From Bacillus sp. B15-48 (GTDB taxonomy: Bacteria > Bacillota > Bacilli > Bacillales > Cytobacillaceae), in assembly GCF_016879755.1 (NCBI RefSeq), contig NZ_WOFU01000001.1, forward strand, positions 744,001 through 808,000: 64,000 nucleotides of DNA, read 5' to 3'. This document shows positions 26,926 through 34,788 of this stretch, piece by piece. Below the pieces are notes generated by a model. That model saw nothing but the letters and a program-made list of their open reading frames with translations, ran no database searches and had not been told where the DNA came from. The translations under genes were made by a program, and so were the position numbers. Position 1 is the stretch's first letter. The number at the start of each line of letters is the position of its first letter.

Positions 26926-26973
26926 GTGGAACAATCCCTGTGAAACAAGATTTTTCGGGGCGTCACAGTGACG
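26926..26973 (+). repeat. R48 repeat, copy 10
   Basis: Full copy with centre A. It ends five bases before the stop codon of the lipoprotein gene, whose stop (TAG) is outside the repeat. Confidence 0.9.
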
Positions 26974-26978
26974 CCATT

Positions 26979-28016
26979 CTAAATCGTCCATTGATCATGA
27001 ACAACGGCAACTAATTTCCATTCGCCAAATTCGTTTTGTTCTAAAACCAGTTGGAGGCTGGACCAGTCCATGCCTGAATATTCTTCTGTTCCATAGCGAT
27101 GATACTCAACAAACACTGAATTTGGGAAAACTTCTTTTATATTATTCATGGTGTTTCCGCGTTGCTTGACTTCATTCACGACGACCTCATCAGGATGCTG
27201 AAAATCTTGGTTGTAGATAAACTTTTCATAATATTCCTCTGTCGTCAATTCAATTGGGAATCCACTTCCGTCATACACTCCCCAGAGAAAAACTTCGGAA
27301 TCATTACTAAAAAACTGCTCAATTTCTGTTTGTGAAAAAACGAGAGCATCTTCAGCGATATAACCATATGGTGAGAAGAGAATTCCTTTATCTGGATGGA
27401 CATAGGAAGCTAAACCTGCCATGTCTTTCGCAGCAAGCAGATCCAAAACAGTCTCTGCAATCTCTTCAACCGTAACTTCTTCCATTTCAACATTGTCTAA
27501 AAGCCATTTGCCATCTTGGAATTGAAAGGAACATTCGAGGGTCACATACCCGAATAAAGCATTTTTCTGCTCTTGGATCAGTTTCACTTCGGTTTCCGTT
27601 ATTTGTTCCAGTTCAAATGGTTCTTCTTCCTCTAGCCAGACGGGACCACCTCTTGGGATGAGATAAACCCCATCTTCTGATTCTGTAAAATTAGACTCCG
27701 TATACCTTGAGGCGTAGTCAACAGTTAAATTCTCCCGGAAATACTGTTTTACTTCTGTTTTAGTTTGAACAGAAGAAATTTCTTGCTGTTCATTTTGTTC
27801 GTTGGCGAGAGAAAGGAAGTCCTGTTTAAAGCCAGTTAATCGTTCTCGCGCCATATCTTCAGTCAAAGTCGGGATGCCTTCGTCTTGAGTAGGTGGATTC
27901 ACTGGTTCCTCTTCATTCGGAGTTCCATTTTGCGGTGGTTCAGCGTTATTTTCATTACAAGCAGATAAACCAAGCAACATCCCAATACCCATTAAAATCA
28001 ATAAAAACCTTTTCAT
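26979..28016 (-). CDS. Lipoprotein of unknown function
   Basis: 345 residues from the ATG at 28014-28016, chosen for GGAGGGAG upstream. A lipoprotein signal ends in the lipobox LSAC (LLGLSACNENN), so the mature protein is anchored outside the membrane by Cys19 or so. A Pro/Glu/Asn-rich linker follows, then a globular part (about 50-345) with repeated acidic stretches such as LEEEEPFELEQITETEV. No enzyme motif seen. It is adjacent to the beta-lactamase-like membrane protein on the same strand, but R48 and H27 copies lie between them. Confidence 0.75.
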   Translation of the reverse strand: MKRFLLILMGIGMLLGLSACNENNAEPPQNGTPNEEEPVNPPTQDEGIPTLTEDMARERLTGFKQDFLSLANEQNEQQEISSVQTKTEVKQYFRENLTVDYASRYTESNFTESEDGVYLIPRGGPVWLEEEEPFELEQITETEVKLIQEQKNALFGYVTLECSFQFQDGKWLLDNVEMEEVTVEEIAETVLDLLAAKDMAGLASYVHPDKGILFSPYGYIAEDALVFSQTEIEQFFSNDSEVFLWGVYDGSGFPIELTTEEYYEKFIYNQDFQHPDEVVVNEVKQRGNTMNNIKEVFPNSVFVEYHRYGTEEYSGMDWSSLQLVLEQNEFGEWKLVAVVHDQWTI

Positions 28017-28129
28017 ACTAACTCCCTCCATTCATTGGGGAAACACAAGGACTACAGTGGCGGTTCTTCAGATTCATGTTGTGTATCTTCTATAATATTA
28101 GTCGTATAATGAGGGACTTTAGTTACGGT

Positions 28130-28156
28130 GAAACGCCGGGACGGTTCTGATGTTTC
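28130..28156 (+). repeat. H27 hairpin repeat
   Basis: GAAACGCC, GGGACGGTTCT, GATGTTTC. A degraded relative (GGAAACACAAGGACTACAGT) lies near 28037. R48 follows 38 bases later. Confidence 0.8.
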
Positions 28157-28194
28157 TTTTTGAAAACGACAGACCGACCGTCACACATGTTTCT

Positions 28195-28242
28195 GTGGAA
28201 CAATCCCTGTGAAACAAGATTATTCGGGGCGTCACTGTGACG
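28195..28242 (+). repeat. R48 repeat, copy 11
   Basis: Full copy ending eight bases before the -35 box of the riboswitch promoter. Confidence 0.9.
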
Positions 28243-28250
28243 GAAACGGA

Positions 28251-28279
28251 TTGACAAACGCAAAAATTATCTTTAAAAT
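28251..28279 (+). promoter_or_regulatory. Promoter of the riboswitch and symporter unit
   Basis: Consensus TTGACA (28251-28256), a 17-base spacer and TAAAAT (28274-28279), about 50 bases before the aptamer. Confidence 0.8.
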
Positions 28280-28325
28280 TACACTAGTATATCAACATTA
28301 CAAATGTATACCTTTACAATTGAAT

Positions 28326-28450
28326 TTTTCGCTTAATCTTTTGAGCGGGGGACCCAACCGTACTGTTTTTTGTACATGGGGTGAATCCTTTTTTGGTAGG
28401 GTACTCTCATACCCGAACCCGACAGCTAACCTCGTAGGCGTTTGAGAGGA
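28326..28450 (+). promoter_or_regulatory. c-di-AMP riboswitch (ydaO/yuaA type)
   Basis: All conserved blocks are present in order: CGCTTAATCT (28330), GAGCGGGGGACCCAA, GGGGTGAATC (28378), GGTAGGG (28395), CTCTCATACCCGAA, GACAGCTAACCTCGTAGGCG (28421-28440) and TGAGAGGA. In Bacillus this RNA binds c-di-AMP and stops transcription when the nucleotide is abundant. It lies between a consensus promoter and the dicarboxylate symporter gene, so c-di-AMP should control uptake by that carrier. Confidence 0.95.
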
Positions 28451-28498
28451 AAACACTGCATAACTATGCACAGTGGTTTAACCTCTGTGTTTTTTTGT
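28451..28498 (+). terminator. Riboswitch expression-platform terminator
   Basis: AAACACTG at 28451 and the later ACAGTGG and CTCTGTGTTTTTTT segments can pair in alternative ways. The T-run at 28489-28496 marks an intrinsic terminator between aptamer and gene. The exact fold needs computation. Confidence 0.75.
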
Positions 28499-28580
28499 TC
28501 CTTTTTTAAGGGAATTTTTGTGGAGAAACCCCTCATTATGCACTTTTTTAACTAATAACACAATAGGAGGGATTATATCG

Positions 28581-29885
28581 ATGAAATTATCGACTAAAAT
28601 TGTTCTTGCTTTAATCACCGGAGGAATTACAGGTCTGTTGATCAACCTTTTCGCTCCAGGTATTTTTCCACCACTTGATCAGTATCTTTTCACCCCTCTG
28701 GGAAAAATTTTCCTAAGTTTAATCAACATGCTTGTCGTGCCGATTGTCTTCTTTTCCATCACCCTAGGAACTGCAGGACTCGGTGACCCAAAAAAGCTTG
28801 GAAGAATCGGCTTGAAGACCGTTTCGTTTTTCCTAGTGACAACGACAATCGCGATCACGATCGCGATTTCACTTGGCTTAATAATGCAGCCTGGAAGTGT
28901 CGGTAGTTTTGAAACGTCAAATATGCAATATGAAGCAAGAGAAGCGCCGCCTGTCAGCGAAACGTTACTGGGAATTATTCCGACAAACCCGATTCAATCA
29001 TTTGCCGAAGGAAATATGTTGCAGATTATTGCGTTTTCAATTTTCGTTGGATTAGGCTTGGCGATGCTGGGCGAAAAAACAAAAGGACTATTAAACCTAA
29101 TTGAACAAGGGAACGAATTAATGATGTACCTTGTTAATCTCGTTATGAAATTTGCTCCATACGGAACATTCGGCTTGATTGTCTCTGCGATTGGAAGTCA
29201 AGGTCTTGGAGCCATTAAAGCGATGGGACTCTATATGATAGTTGTTCTACTAGCCCTTCTGCTTCACGCCGTTTTTACTTATGGAGGTTCCGTCGCATTA
29301 ATCGCAAAGAAAAATCCACTCTGGTTCTTTAAAGGCTTTGCTCCTGCAGCGAGTGTCGTGTTCAGTACTTCAAGCAGCAGCGCGTCTTTGCCAGTATCGA
29401 TGAAAACAGCTCAAGAGAATTTAAAGATTCCGAAGTCCGTCAGTAGCTTTGTCCAACCGCTTGGGGCGACGATTAATATGGACGGAACGGCGATTATGCA
29501 AGGGGTCGCCACCGTTTTTATTGCCCAGGTATTCGGCATCGAGCTCACAGTCACACAGTTAATCACCGTTGTGTTAACAGCCGTACTAGCCAGCATCGGT
29601 ACAGCAGGAGTGCCTGGCGTTGGTTTGATTATGCTTGCGATGGTTCTAAACTCAGTAAATCTACCAGTTGAAGGAATCGCCTTAATCATTGGCGTAGACC
29701 GTCTGCTTGATATGACTCGTTCAGCCGTGAACAGTACAGGAGATGCAGCCTGCGCGCTCATCATCGCAAAAACGGAAACTGAAAAAGAAGAGATAGAACT
29801 TGAAAAAGAAGTGCAAACAAGCAAGGTACTATTGCCACAAAAACAATTTAATCATTGCCCACAATGCGCTCAGCTCGATGATTGA
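28581..29885 (+). CDS. Dicarboxylate/amino acid:cation symporter (DAACS family)
   Basis: 434 residues from the ATG at 28581, chosen for AGGAGGG upstream. Eight transmembrane segments and two re-entrant loops are expected. The serine-rich loop is STSSSSASLPVSMKTAQ near 265 and the NMDGTAIMQG cation/substrate motif near 305. The second conserved stretch is DRLLDMTRSAVNSTGDAACA near 375. It imports glutamate, aspartate or C4-dicarboxylates with Na+ or H+. The C-terminal tail after the last helix (LPQKQFNHCPQCAQLDD) is unusual, with a CPQC pair, and the TGA stop is the first three bases shared with an H27 copy. Control by c-di-AMP is implied by the leader. Confidence 0.9.
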   Translation: MKLSTKIVLALITGGITGLLINLFAPGIFPPLDQYLFTPLGKIFLSLINMLVVPIVFFSITLGTAGLGDPKKLGRIGLKTVSFFLVTTTIAITIAISLGLIMQPGSVGSFETSNMQYEAREAPPVSETLLGIIPTNPIQSFAEGNMLQIIAFSIFVGLGLAMLGEKTKGLLNLIEQGNELMMYLVNLVMKFAPYGTFGLIVSAIGSQGLGAIKAMGLYMIVVLLALLLHAVFTYGGSVALIAKKNPLWFFKGFAPAASVVFSTSSSSASLPVSMKTAQENLKIPKSVSSFVQPLGATINMDGTAIMQGVATVFIAQVFGIELTVTQLITVVLTAVLASIGTAGVPGVGLIMLAMVLNSVNLPVEGIALIIGVDRLLDMTRSAVNSTGDAACALIIAKTETEKEEIELEKEVQTSKVLLPQKQFNHCPQCAQLDD

Positions 29886-29910
29886 AACACCGGGACGGTT
29901 CTGGTGTTCC
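29884..29910 (+). repeat. H27 hairpin repeat overlapping a stop codon
   Basis: GAAACACC, GGGACGGTTCT, GGTGTTCC. Its first two bases complete the TGA stop of the symporter gene. The following CACTTCAATAGGCTAAAGC recurs at 36772. Confidence 0.85.
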
Positions 29911-29969
29911 ACTTCAATAGGCTAAAGCCCAAAAAAACATGTGCCCACTTGCCCTACTAAGATTAACTT

Positions 29970-30004
29970 GTGGAACAAGATTTCTCGAGGTGTGCACCGT
30001 GACA
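29970..30004 (+). repeat. R48 repeat, copy 12 with 14-base deletion
   Basis: GTGGAACAAGATTTCTCGAG joins the two direct repeats GTGGAACAA and GTGAAACAAG, losing the 14 bases between them. The palindrome has decayed to GTGCACCGTGACAC. Confidence 0.75.
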
Positions 30005-30091
30005 CAAATAAAGGTTTCGTTCATCAAATCTTGATGGCCGAAACCTTTTCTTTATATTTCGTAAAAACACTGCTTGTATAAAATTTGGACT

Positions 30092-30139
30092 GTGGAACAA
30101 TTTTTGTGGAACAAGATTTTTCGGGGCGTCACTGTGACA
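30092..30139 (+). repeat. R48 repeat, copy 13 (3' end of coiled-coil gene)
   Basis: Full copy with GTGGAACAA twice. Its palindrome gives Ser-Gln-stop to the minus-strand gene. Confidence 0.9.
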
Positions 30140-30398
30140 GGATTTGTTGATCATTTTCAATGGCCTTTAAGCGGTCAACTAATTCTTTATGGTGTTCTTT
30201 TTGTTTGATCTCTATATCTTGTAGTTTATTTTGCGTTTTCAGTTGGTCTTGCTTCATCTCTTGTTGGTCTTGCTTCATTTCTTGCATGTCTCGCTTCATC
30301 TCTTCCATGTCTTGCTTCATCTCTTGCTGATCAGCTTGAATAGTTCCAACCATCTTAATTAATTGGGACAGCATCTCTTCCATTTTCTCACCATTCAT
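30129..30398 (-). CDS. Small coiled-coil protein, probably 3'-truncated by R48
   Basis: 89 residues from the ATG at 30396-30398 behind GGAGGTG. Nearly all of it is a heptad-rich coiled coil with MKQD repeats (QADQQEMKQDMEEMK and so on). The reading frame ends in the R48 palindrome (LSQ-stop). Proteins with this repeated MKQD/MEEMK pattern are common in Bacillus and often longer, so the end has probably been replaced. No function can be assigned. Confidence 0.65.
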   Translation of the reverse strand: MNGEKMEEMLSQLIKMVGTIQADQQEMKQDMEEMKRDMQEMKQDQQEMKQDQLKTQNKLQDIEIKQKEHHKELVDRLKAIENDQQILSQ

Positions 30399-30585
30399 AG
30401 TATTCACCTCCATTATCCATCATCATTATTTAACATCCCTATCATTTTAGAAATCCATTCTTTGAGTTGAGGCGAGGGTCCCACAACCCAGCATTCCTGC
30501 TAGAGACATGGGACTGATCTGGTGTTCCATTTCAATAGGCTTAGGCGAAAAAACTACGCGCCCCCTTACCTTACAAAATTAATCT

Positions 30586-30633
30586 GTGGAACAATTCCTG
30601 TGGAACAAGATTTTTCGGGGCGTCACTGTGACG
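30586..30633 (+). repeat. R48 repeat, copy 14
   Basis: Full copy. A degraded H27 (CATGGGACTGATCTGGTGTTCC) lies at about 30504-30526, with the CATTTCAATAGGCTTAGGCG spacer between, so this is an H27-R48 composite. GGCATTGCAAC directly after it is repeated in tandem. Confidence 0.88.
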
Positions 30634-30776
30634 GCATTGCAACGGCATTGCAGTCATCTGTACCCAGTGTTATAATCATTATGTTCTGAATTTTAAAAAT
30701 ATTAACAACCATCTTTGTTAACGTACCAAAAGACTATGCGAACGACGAACAGAACAAGAATAGGGAGAGAATAAAT

Positions 30777-31979
30777 TTGGGAATACAACCTCCACGATTG
30801 TGGACAAAGGATTTTATCTTAATTACGCTGACATCTTTTTTCATTAGCGTGATGTATCTTTCACTGCTGACAACAACCACGCCCTATGTGATTGACAAGT
30901 TCAATGCAACGGAAAGTACTGCAGGGCTGGCAGCAAGTGTTTTTGTTCTCGGGATTCTACTTTCTCGTTTAGTTGTCGGCAAATACCTAGAAGTGATTGG
31001 CCGCAAGAAGCTATTCTATTTTGGTGTCATTTTTGCCTTTATCGGTACGCTACTTTATTTTCCCATCGAAAACTTAACGATCTTAATCATCCTTCGGTTC
31101 TTTCATGGGATCGTCACGGGTACTGCGTTTGCCGTTATGCAAACCGTTAGTATGGATATGATCCCAGATGAACGTCGCGGTGAAGGAATCAGTTTTTTTA
31201 CGTTGAATTTCATTCTTGCCTTGGGAATCGGGCCTTTCGTTGGAATCTTCATTAATCAAGTGGCAACGATGCAGACATTATTTATCGTTAGTACCATCTT
31301 GGCGGGCATCAGTATGGTCCTATCCTGTTTTTTATCGCTTCCAAAAACAACGATCACGGCCGAACAGCTTGAAGAAATGAAGGGATTTCGTCTAAAGGAT
31401 TTCTTTGAAGTAAGAGTACTTCCGATTGCTTCCTTAATCGGAGTTCTGGCTTTGGCCTACTCTGGGCTTCTCGCATTTTTAACTACGTATTCGCTTGAAA
31501 TAAATTTAATGACAGCGGCAAGCTTCTTTTTTATTGTCTATGCTGTAGTCGTGCTCATTTTCCGCCCGATAACTGGCAAAGTCTTGGATAAAAAAGGCGA
31601 TAATATTGTCATGTATCCCGCTTTTCTTCTCTTTTCAATTGGCTTGTTTATGCTAAGTCAAGCCGAGTATGGCCTAATAGTACTGCTGAGTGCCGTATTC
31701 ATCGGTCTCGGTTTTGGGAATTTGCAGTCGGCCCTACAAGCAGTTGCGATTAAAAAGGTACCTAAATATCGTGTCGGGCTCGCAATATCAACCTTCTTTA
31801 TTTTTCATGATATTGGCGTCGGACTTGGTCCATATGTTCTCGGCTATCTAATTCCTGCTATTGGTTATCGCAATATGTATTTAACGTTAGCGGTTATTGT
31901 TGGTGCAAGTGCATTTTTATACTATCTCATCCATGGGAAAAAGAAAGCCTTCAATGAACAACTATCTTCACAGGTCTAA
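30777..31979 (+). CDS. MFS transporter, YwoG-like drug/metabolite exporter type
   Basis: A 400-residue membrane protein with 12 predicted helices. The loop 2-3 motif is VGKYLEVIGRKKLFYFG near 77, and motif C-like GIGPFVGIFINQ lies near 155. The length and the STAGLAASVFVLG first half resemble the DHA-type MFS carriers YwoG/YfkF of Bacillus. The start is TTG behind AGGGAGAG. The substrate is unknown; small-molecule efflux is most likely. It is a single-gene unit ended by a strong terminator. Confidence 0.82.
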   Translation: MGIQPPRLWTKDFILITLTSFFISVMYLSLLTTTTPYVIDKFNATESTAGLAASVFVLGILLSRLVVGKYLEVIGRKKLFYFGVIFAFIGTLLYFPIENLTILIILRFFHGIVTGTAFAVMQTVSMDMIPDERRGEGISFFTLNFILALGIGPFVGIFINQVATMQTLFIVSTILAGISMVLSCFLSLPKTTITAEQLEEMKGFRLKDFFEVRVLPIASLIGVLALAYSGLLAFLTTYSLEINLMTAASFFFIVYAVVVLIFRPITGKVLDKKGDNIVMYPAFLLFSIGLFMLSQAEYGLIVLLSAVFIGLGFGNLQSALQAVAIKKVPKYRVGLAISTFFIFHDIGVGLGPYVLGYLIPAIGYRNMYLTLAVIVGASAFLYYLIHGKKKAFNEQLSSQV

Positions 31980-31985
31980 AAATGC

Positions 31986-32015
31986 AGCTCCCCTTGAGCG
32001 AAAGGGGAGCTTTTT
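31986..32015 (+). terminator. MFS terminator
   Basis: 10-bp stem AGCTCCCCTT / AAGGGGAGCT followed by TTTTCC. Confidence 0.92.
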
Positions 32016-32199
32016 CCTTTTTAAAAGTTAGGCCCTAAACAAGTTTGTAATTTACAAAAACGAATTGTCCATTAACTTCTTCTTAACAGTCAATCTCAAC
32101 AATACATGTTGTGTTATTTTACATATTTCGACAAAACACAAGCAGTGACACTGGTTGCACCTCAACACAGGAGTCGGCAGAACCATCCTCCTGTTATCC

Positions 32200-32405
32200 C
32201 TTGTATGCTTTCTGTAATTCGGCAAGTTAAATTTCTTCATTTTAAGAAATGCCTTCGTTAGGCGGGCGAGTTGTTCTCGTGTGGCCTTGTTCATCATTTC
32301 GTCCATCTCACTTGGGACAATCTGCCAGGATAGGTTAAACTTATCTTTCAGCCAGCCATCCATTGCAACAAACCATTGGTTTTCTAAACTAAAATCAGAA
32401 AACAT
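32200..32405 (-). pseudogene. PhnB-like VOC protein remnant
   Basis: The frame 32052-32405 encodes only the C-terminal part of a PhnB-like VOC-fold protein ([20 protein letters not shown], then [15 protein letters not shown]). It then runs on into unrelated residues. The N-terminal two thirds of the domain are missing and the ATG lies inside the fold. Surrounded by repeat debris. A dead fragment. Confidence 0.7.
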
Positions 32406-32411
32406 GATGGC

Positions 32412-32470
32412 CCTTTCTTACACTTTAGCTGAGCGGGAGGCTGACACCAAAATCTTTGGTGGGTCATGGT
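32412..32470 (+). repeat. CTTTAGCTGAGCGGG repeat (family D)
   Basis: ACACTTTAGCTGAGCGGGAG followed by GCTGACACCAAAATCTTTGG. Variants lie near 34610, 45833, 49424, 58346 and 60528. Often an R48 copy follows within 30-60 bases. Confidence 0.6.
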
Positions 32471-32499
32471 GCCTATCCACATGTCCTCCTCATTCGACA

Positions 32500-32522
32500 A
32501 AACTCGGGGCGTCACTGTGACG
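32500..32522 (+). repeat. R48 repeat, partial copy 15 (3' end of PP2C gene)
   Basis: Right half only, AACTCGGGGCGTCACTGTGA. The palindrome supplies Ser-Gln-stop to the phosphatase gene. Confidence 0.88.
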
Positions 32523-33387
32523 AAATTAACGAAATTAAAATACCGGTTTTATCATCGGCTAGTTTTAAACGTGGGTATGCTAAGCAATAGGGATCCCCTG
32601 TTTCTAAGTGGTGAACATGGTTGTAAAGCTGAGCCAGTCCAGATTTGAAAGCAAATGAAGCGGTTTCGAGCCACGCCTGTTGTCCGCTCGCTTTTTTTGT
32701 CGGCAATTGAAGGCCATCGGACAATAATAAAATCTTCTTTACTTTCTTTAACGAAAGAAGTCCATATTCTATATGCTCGTTCGCATCACGGCTTCCGTCT
32801 AATACTCCATAACCTTCGCTAGTATTCATCTTTCTTCTGTTTTCTACTAAAGTATCCAGGATTTCTCCACGACATTCCTGAAAAATGCTTTCGTTCATTT
32901 CTACGTCCTTGGAACGCAACCTAAGTAAATGATGAAACTTCGAGATGGAAACGGAATCCAATGGAGATAAATGATCGTACGAAATCATTCGAATATCGCC
33001 GTTCGTTAATTGCAAGAACAGCATGCAGTCCCCAGTTTGAACATACTCCATCTGCAGCGTATCTTTCGTTATTTTAACAGCTGCTAGGCCGCATGAACTT
33101 CGTCTTTCCTTTAAAATATCCTTCATAGACTGGGCCTTAGTCACCTTGAGCGTTTTCTGACCGAGGATTTTATTGGCCAATTGGGTGCTTTCGATTAGGC
33201 TTTTCGATAAAGGCATCTCTTCGATTGAGTCTTTTATGGTCGTAGCAGCTAAGCTCCCAGGCAACCCACCAAGGCCGGTAGCACCATCAATAACAGCAAA
33301 TAACCCTTCTTCTCTTTTTAAAATATAAGCATCTTCATTGGTGTGATTGCTTCCTTTTTCATGAATGTACTCAATTTGATTGAACAT
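32512..33387 (-). CDS. PP2C-type protein phosphatase
   Basis: About 291 residues from the ATG at 33385-33387, five bases after AAGGAGG; the adjacent ATG at 33390 is equally possible. PP2C metal-site motifs are in order: NEDAY near 17, VIDGATG near 33, TGDCMLF near 127, LLLSDGLQLP near 215 and LADDKTGILI near 277. It would remove phosphate from Ser/Thr residues in the cytosol. It lies ten bases after a TPR/membrane gene, so the two form one operon. The last three residues come from R48. No cognate kinase gene is visible. Confidence 0.88.
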   Translation of the reverse strand: MFNQIEYIHEKGSNHTNEDAYILKREEGLFAVIDGATGLGGLPGSLAATTIKDSIEEMPLSKSLIESTQLANKILGQKTLKVTKAQSMKDILKERRSSCGLAAVKITKDTLQMEYVQTGDCMLFLQLTNGDIRMISYDHLSPLDSVSISKFHHLLRLRSKDVEMNESIFQECRGEILDTLVENRRKMNTSEGYGVLDGSRDANEHIEYGLLSLKKVKKILLLSDGLQLPTKKASGQQAWLETASFAFKSGLAQLYNHVHHLETGDPYCLAYPRLKLADDKTGILISLISSQ

Positions 33388-33397
33388 CATGTCCTCC

Positions 33398-34447
33398 TTA
33401 CATAAATGTATGGATGGCAAAACCTAAACCTAACAGCATCATTCCGAGGGAAAAGGCCCCGATAATTTTCCATTTATTTGTGTTTTTATTACTGAATAAG
33501 ATCGTAAATGCCACATAGCTGATAATTAAACAGCCTGTTAACACAAACAACAAAAAGACCGTATCCAAAACTTTGTCTAGTTTGACGAGATTAAAAGAAC
33601 CAATCGTAAAAGTAATAATTGCAATAAAGAAGCCAAGCATTTGTAAATTCTCGGTTTTTGTACTCTCGAGGGATTTTTCCAATGTTTCTTTTGACACCGT
33701 CAACTCATGGATAGATTCTTCCATTTTAGCATTTAACTGTTCATTGCGAATGTTTGCTAGGTAGTTTTGGTAATCATTGATCCTTAAAATATAATCCGGT
33801 TTATCGGAGTCTTCTAAATCAATCGCCTTTAAAATCGATTCCGAAGCTTCCTTATATTTCTTTTTAAGAACCAACAGCCTCCCTTTCGTACAGTGAAATT
33901 TTGGATATTTTGGTGAAATGAACATCGCCTTTCTAAGGTCCTTTTCAGCTCTGCTTAAATAGGCAGGCTCTAATTCTAACCCTTCTTCTGCGGCGACAAT
34001 CACCGCCTCCGCATAATTATGTAAAACCCCTTCCTGTTCCGGCAGCCTCCGCACTGCTTCCTCTGCGTATTCAACGGCCAAGGAAAAACTATCCATCGTC
34101 CGCAGTTCTCGATACATCATGGAACACAAATGGGGATATAACTTAAACGAAACGAACTCATGGCCATATTTTTCAAATAGTGCTTGATGTTTAGAACCGT
34201 CTTTCAATCTTCTCAGATATACACAAAGGGAGGCAAAAGCAGTAAATCGAATTGATGTTGGATTTTCATGGTAAACTATCATTTTGCCTTCCAGGAGGTT
34301 ATATAACAACTCACTTTGCGTTTTGGCATGTTCAAGACTCCAATCCGCAATGGCCGTTTCAAACTTGCGTGCCGTGTCCTCCGGCAACGAATCATGGAAC
34401 CCAATAAAAGCCTCTAATTCTTCAGAAGTTGCCACCTGTTGCATCAT
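33398..34447 (-). CDS. TPR-like sensor protein with coiled coil and three membrane helices
   Basis: 349 residues. The N-terminal 210 residues are helical repeats of TPR type (EEAVRRLPEQEGVLHNYAEA, KDLRKAMFISPKYPKFHCTK). A coiled coil follows (about 225-255, ELTVSKETLEKSLESTK). Three transmembrane segments end the protein (GFFIAIITFTIGSF, VFLLFVLTGCLIISYVAF and IIGAFSLGMMLLGLGFAI). It should sit in the membrane with the repeats in the cytosol. Coupled to the PP2C gene ten bases downstream. The role is unknown; a sensor or scaffold that steers the phosphatase is a reasonable guess. Confidence 0.7.
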   Translation of the reverse strand: MMQQVATSEELEAFIGFHDSLPEDTARKFETAIADWSLEHAKTQSELLYNLLEGKMIVYHENPTSIRFTAFASLCVYLRRLKDGSKHQALFEKYGHEFVSFKLYPHLCSMMYRELRTMDSFSLAVEYAEEAVRRLPEQEGVLHNYAEAVIVAAEEGLELEPAYLSRAEKDLRKAMFISPKYPKFHCTKGRLLVLKKKYKEASESILKAIDLEDSDKPDYILRINDYQNYLANIRNEQLNAKMEESIHELTVSKETLEKSLESTKTENLQMLGFFIAIITFTIGSFNLVKLDKVLDTVFLLFVLTGCLIISYVAFTILFSNKNTNKWKIIGAFSLGMMLLGLGFAIHTFM

Positions 34448-34788
34448 TTATTTGCACCTACTTACTATTCTATTTATACCTATAATTATACTAATTAGGT
34501 GAAGGAGATGCTATGGAATCGTGGGACATAGCAATGGGACATTTTACGGAATAAGACTTCCAACAGAGAAAGTGGTTCTGTTTAAACGAAATACTTAATT
34601 TTAAAATCAACACACTAAAGCATCGGGGCTGACACCAAAACCCTTGGTGAATCATACCTATCCCCGTGCCTCCTTGATTTAGGCCAAAAGAATCGTTTTT
34701 TTCGTAAAAAGGAATGAACGTACAAAAAATGACAAAAATACTCGAATACTGTTCATGAAGGTTACGATTAGGAAAGGGGGTGATTTTT
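34448..34788. other. Intergenic stretch with repeat debris
   Basis: No gene seen. Contains degraded family D sequence (ACTAAAGCATCGGGGCTGAC near 34614). The divergent promoters of the TPR/PP2C and secreted-protein genes must lie here. No clear -35/-10 pair could be picked. Confidence 0.5.

Noticed and set aside
28209-28445. 78-codon frame across the riboswitch
   Set aside because: It begins in R48 and covers the c-di-AMP aptamer; the conservation there is that of the RNA.
29411-29824. 137-codon minus-strand frame
   Set aside because: Antisense to the conserved core of the DAACS symporter; a by-product of its codon pattern.
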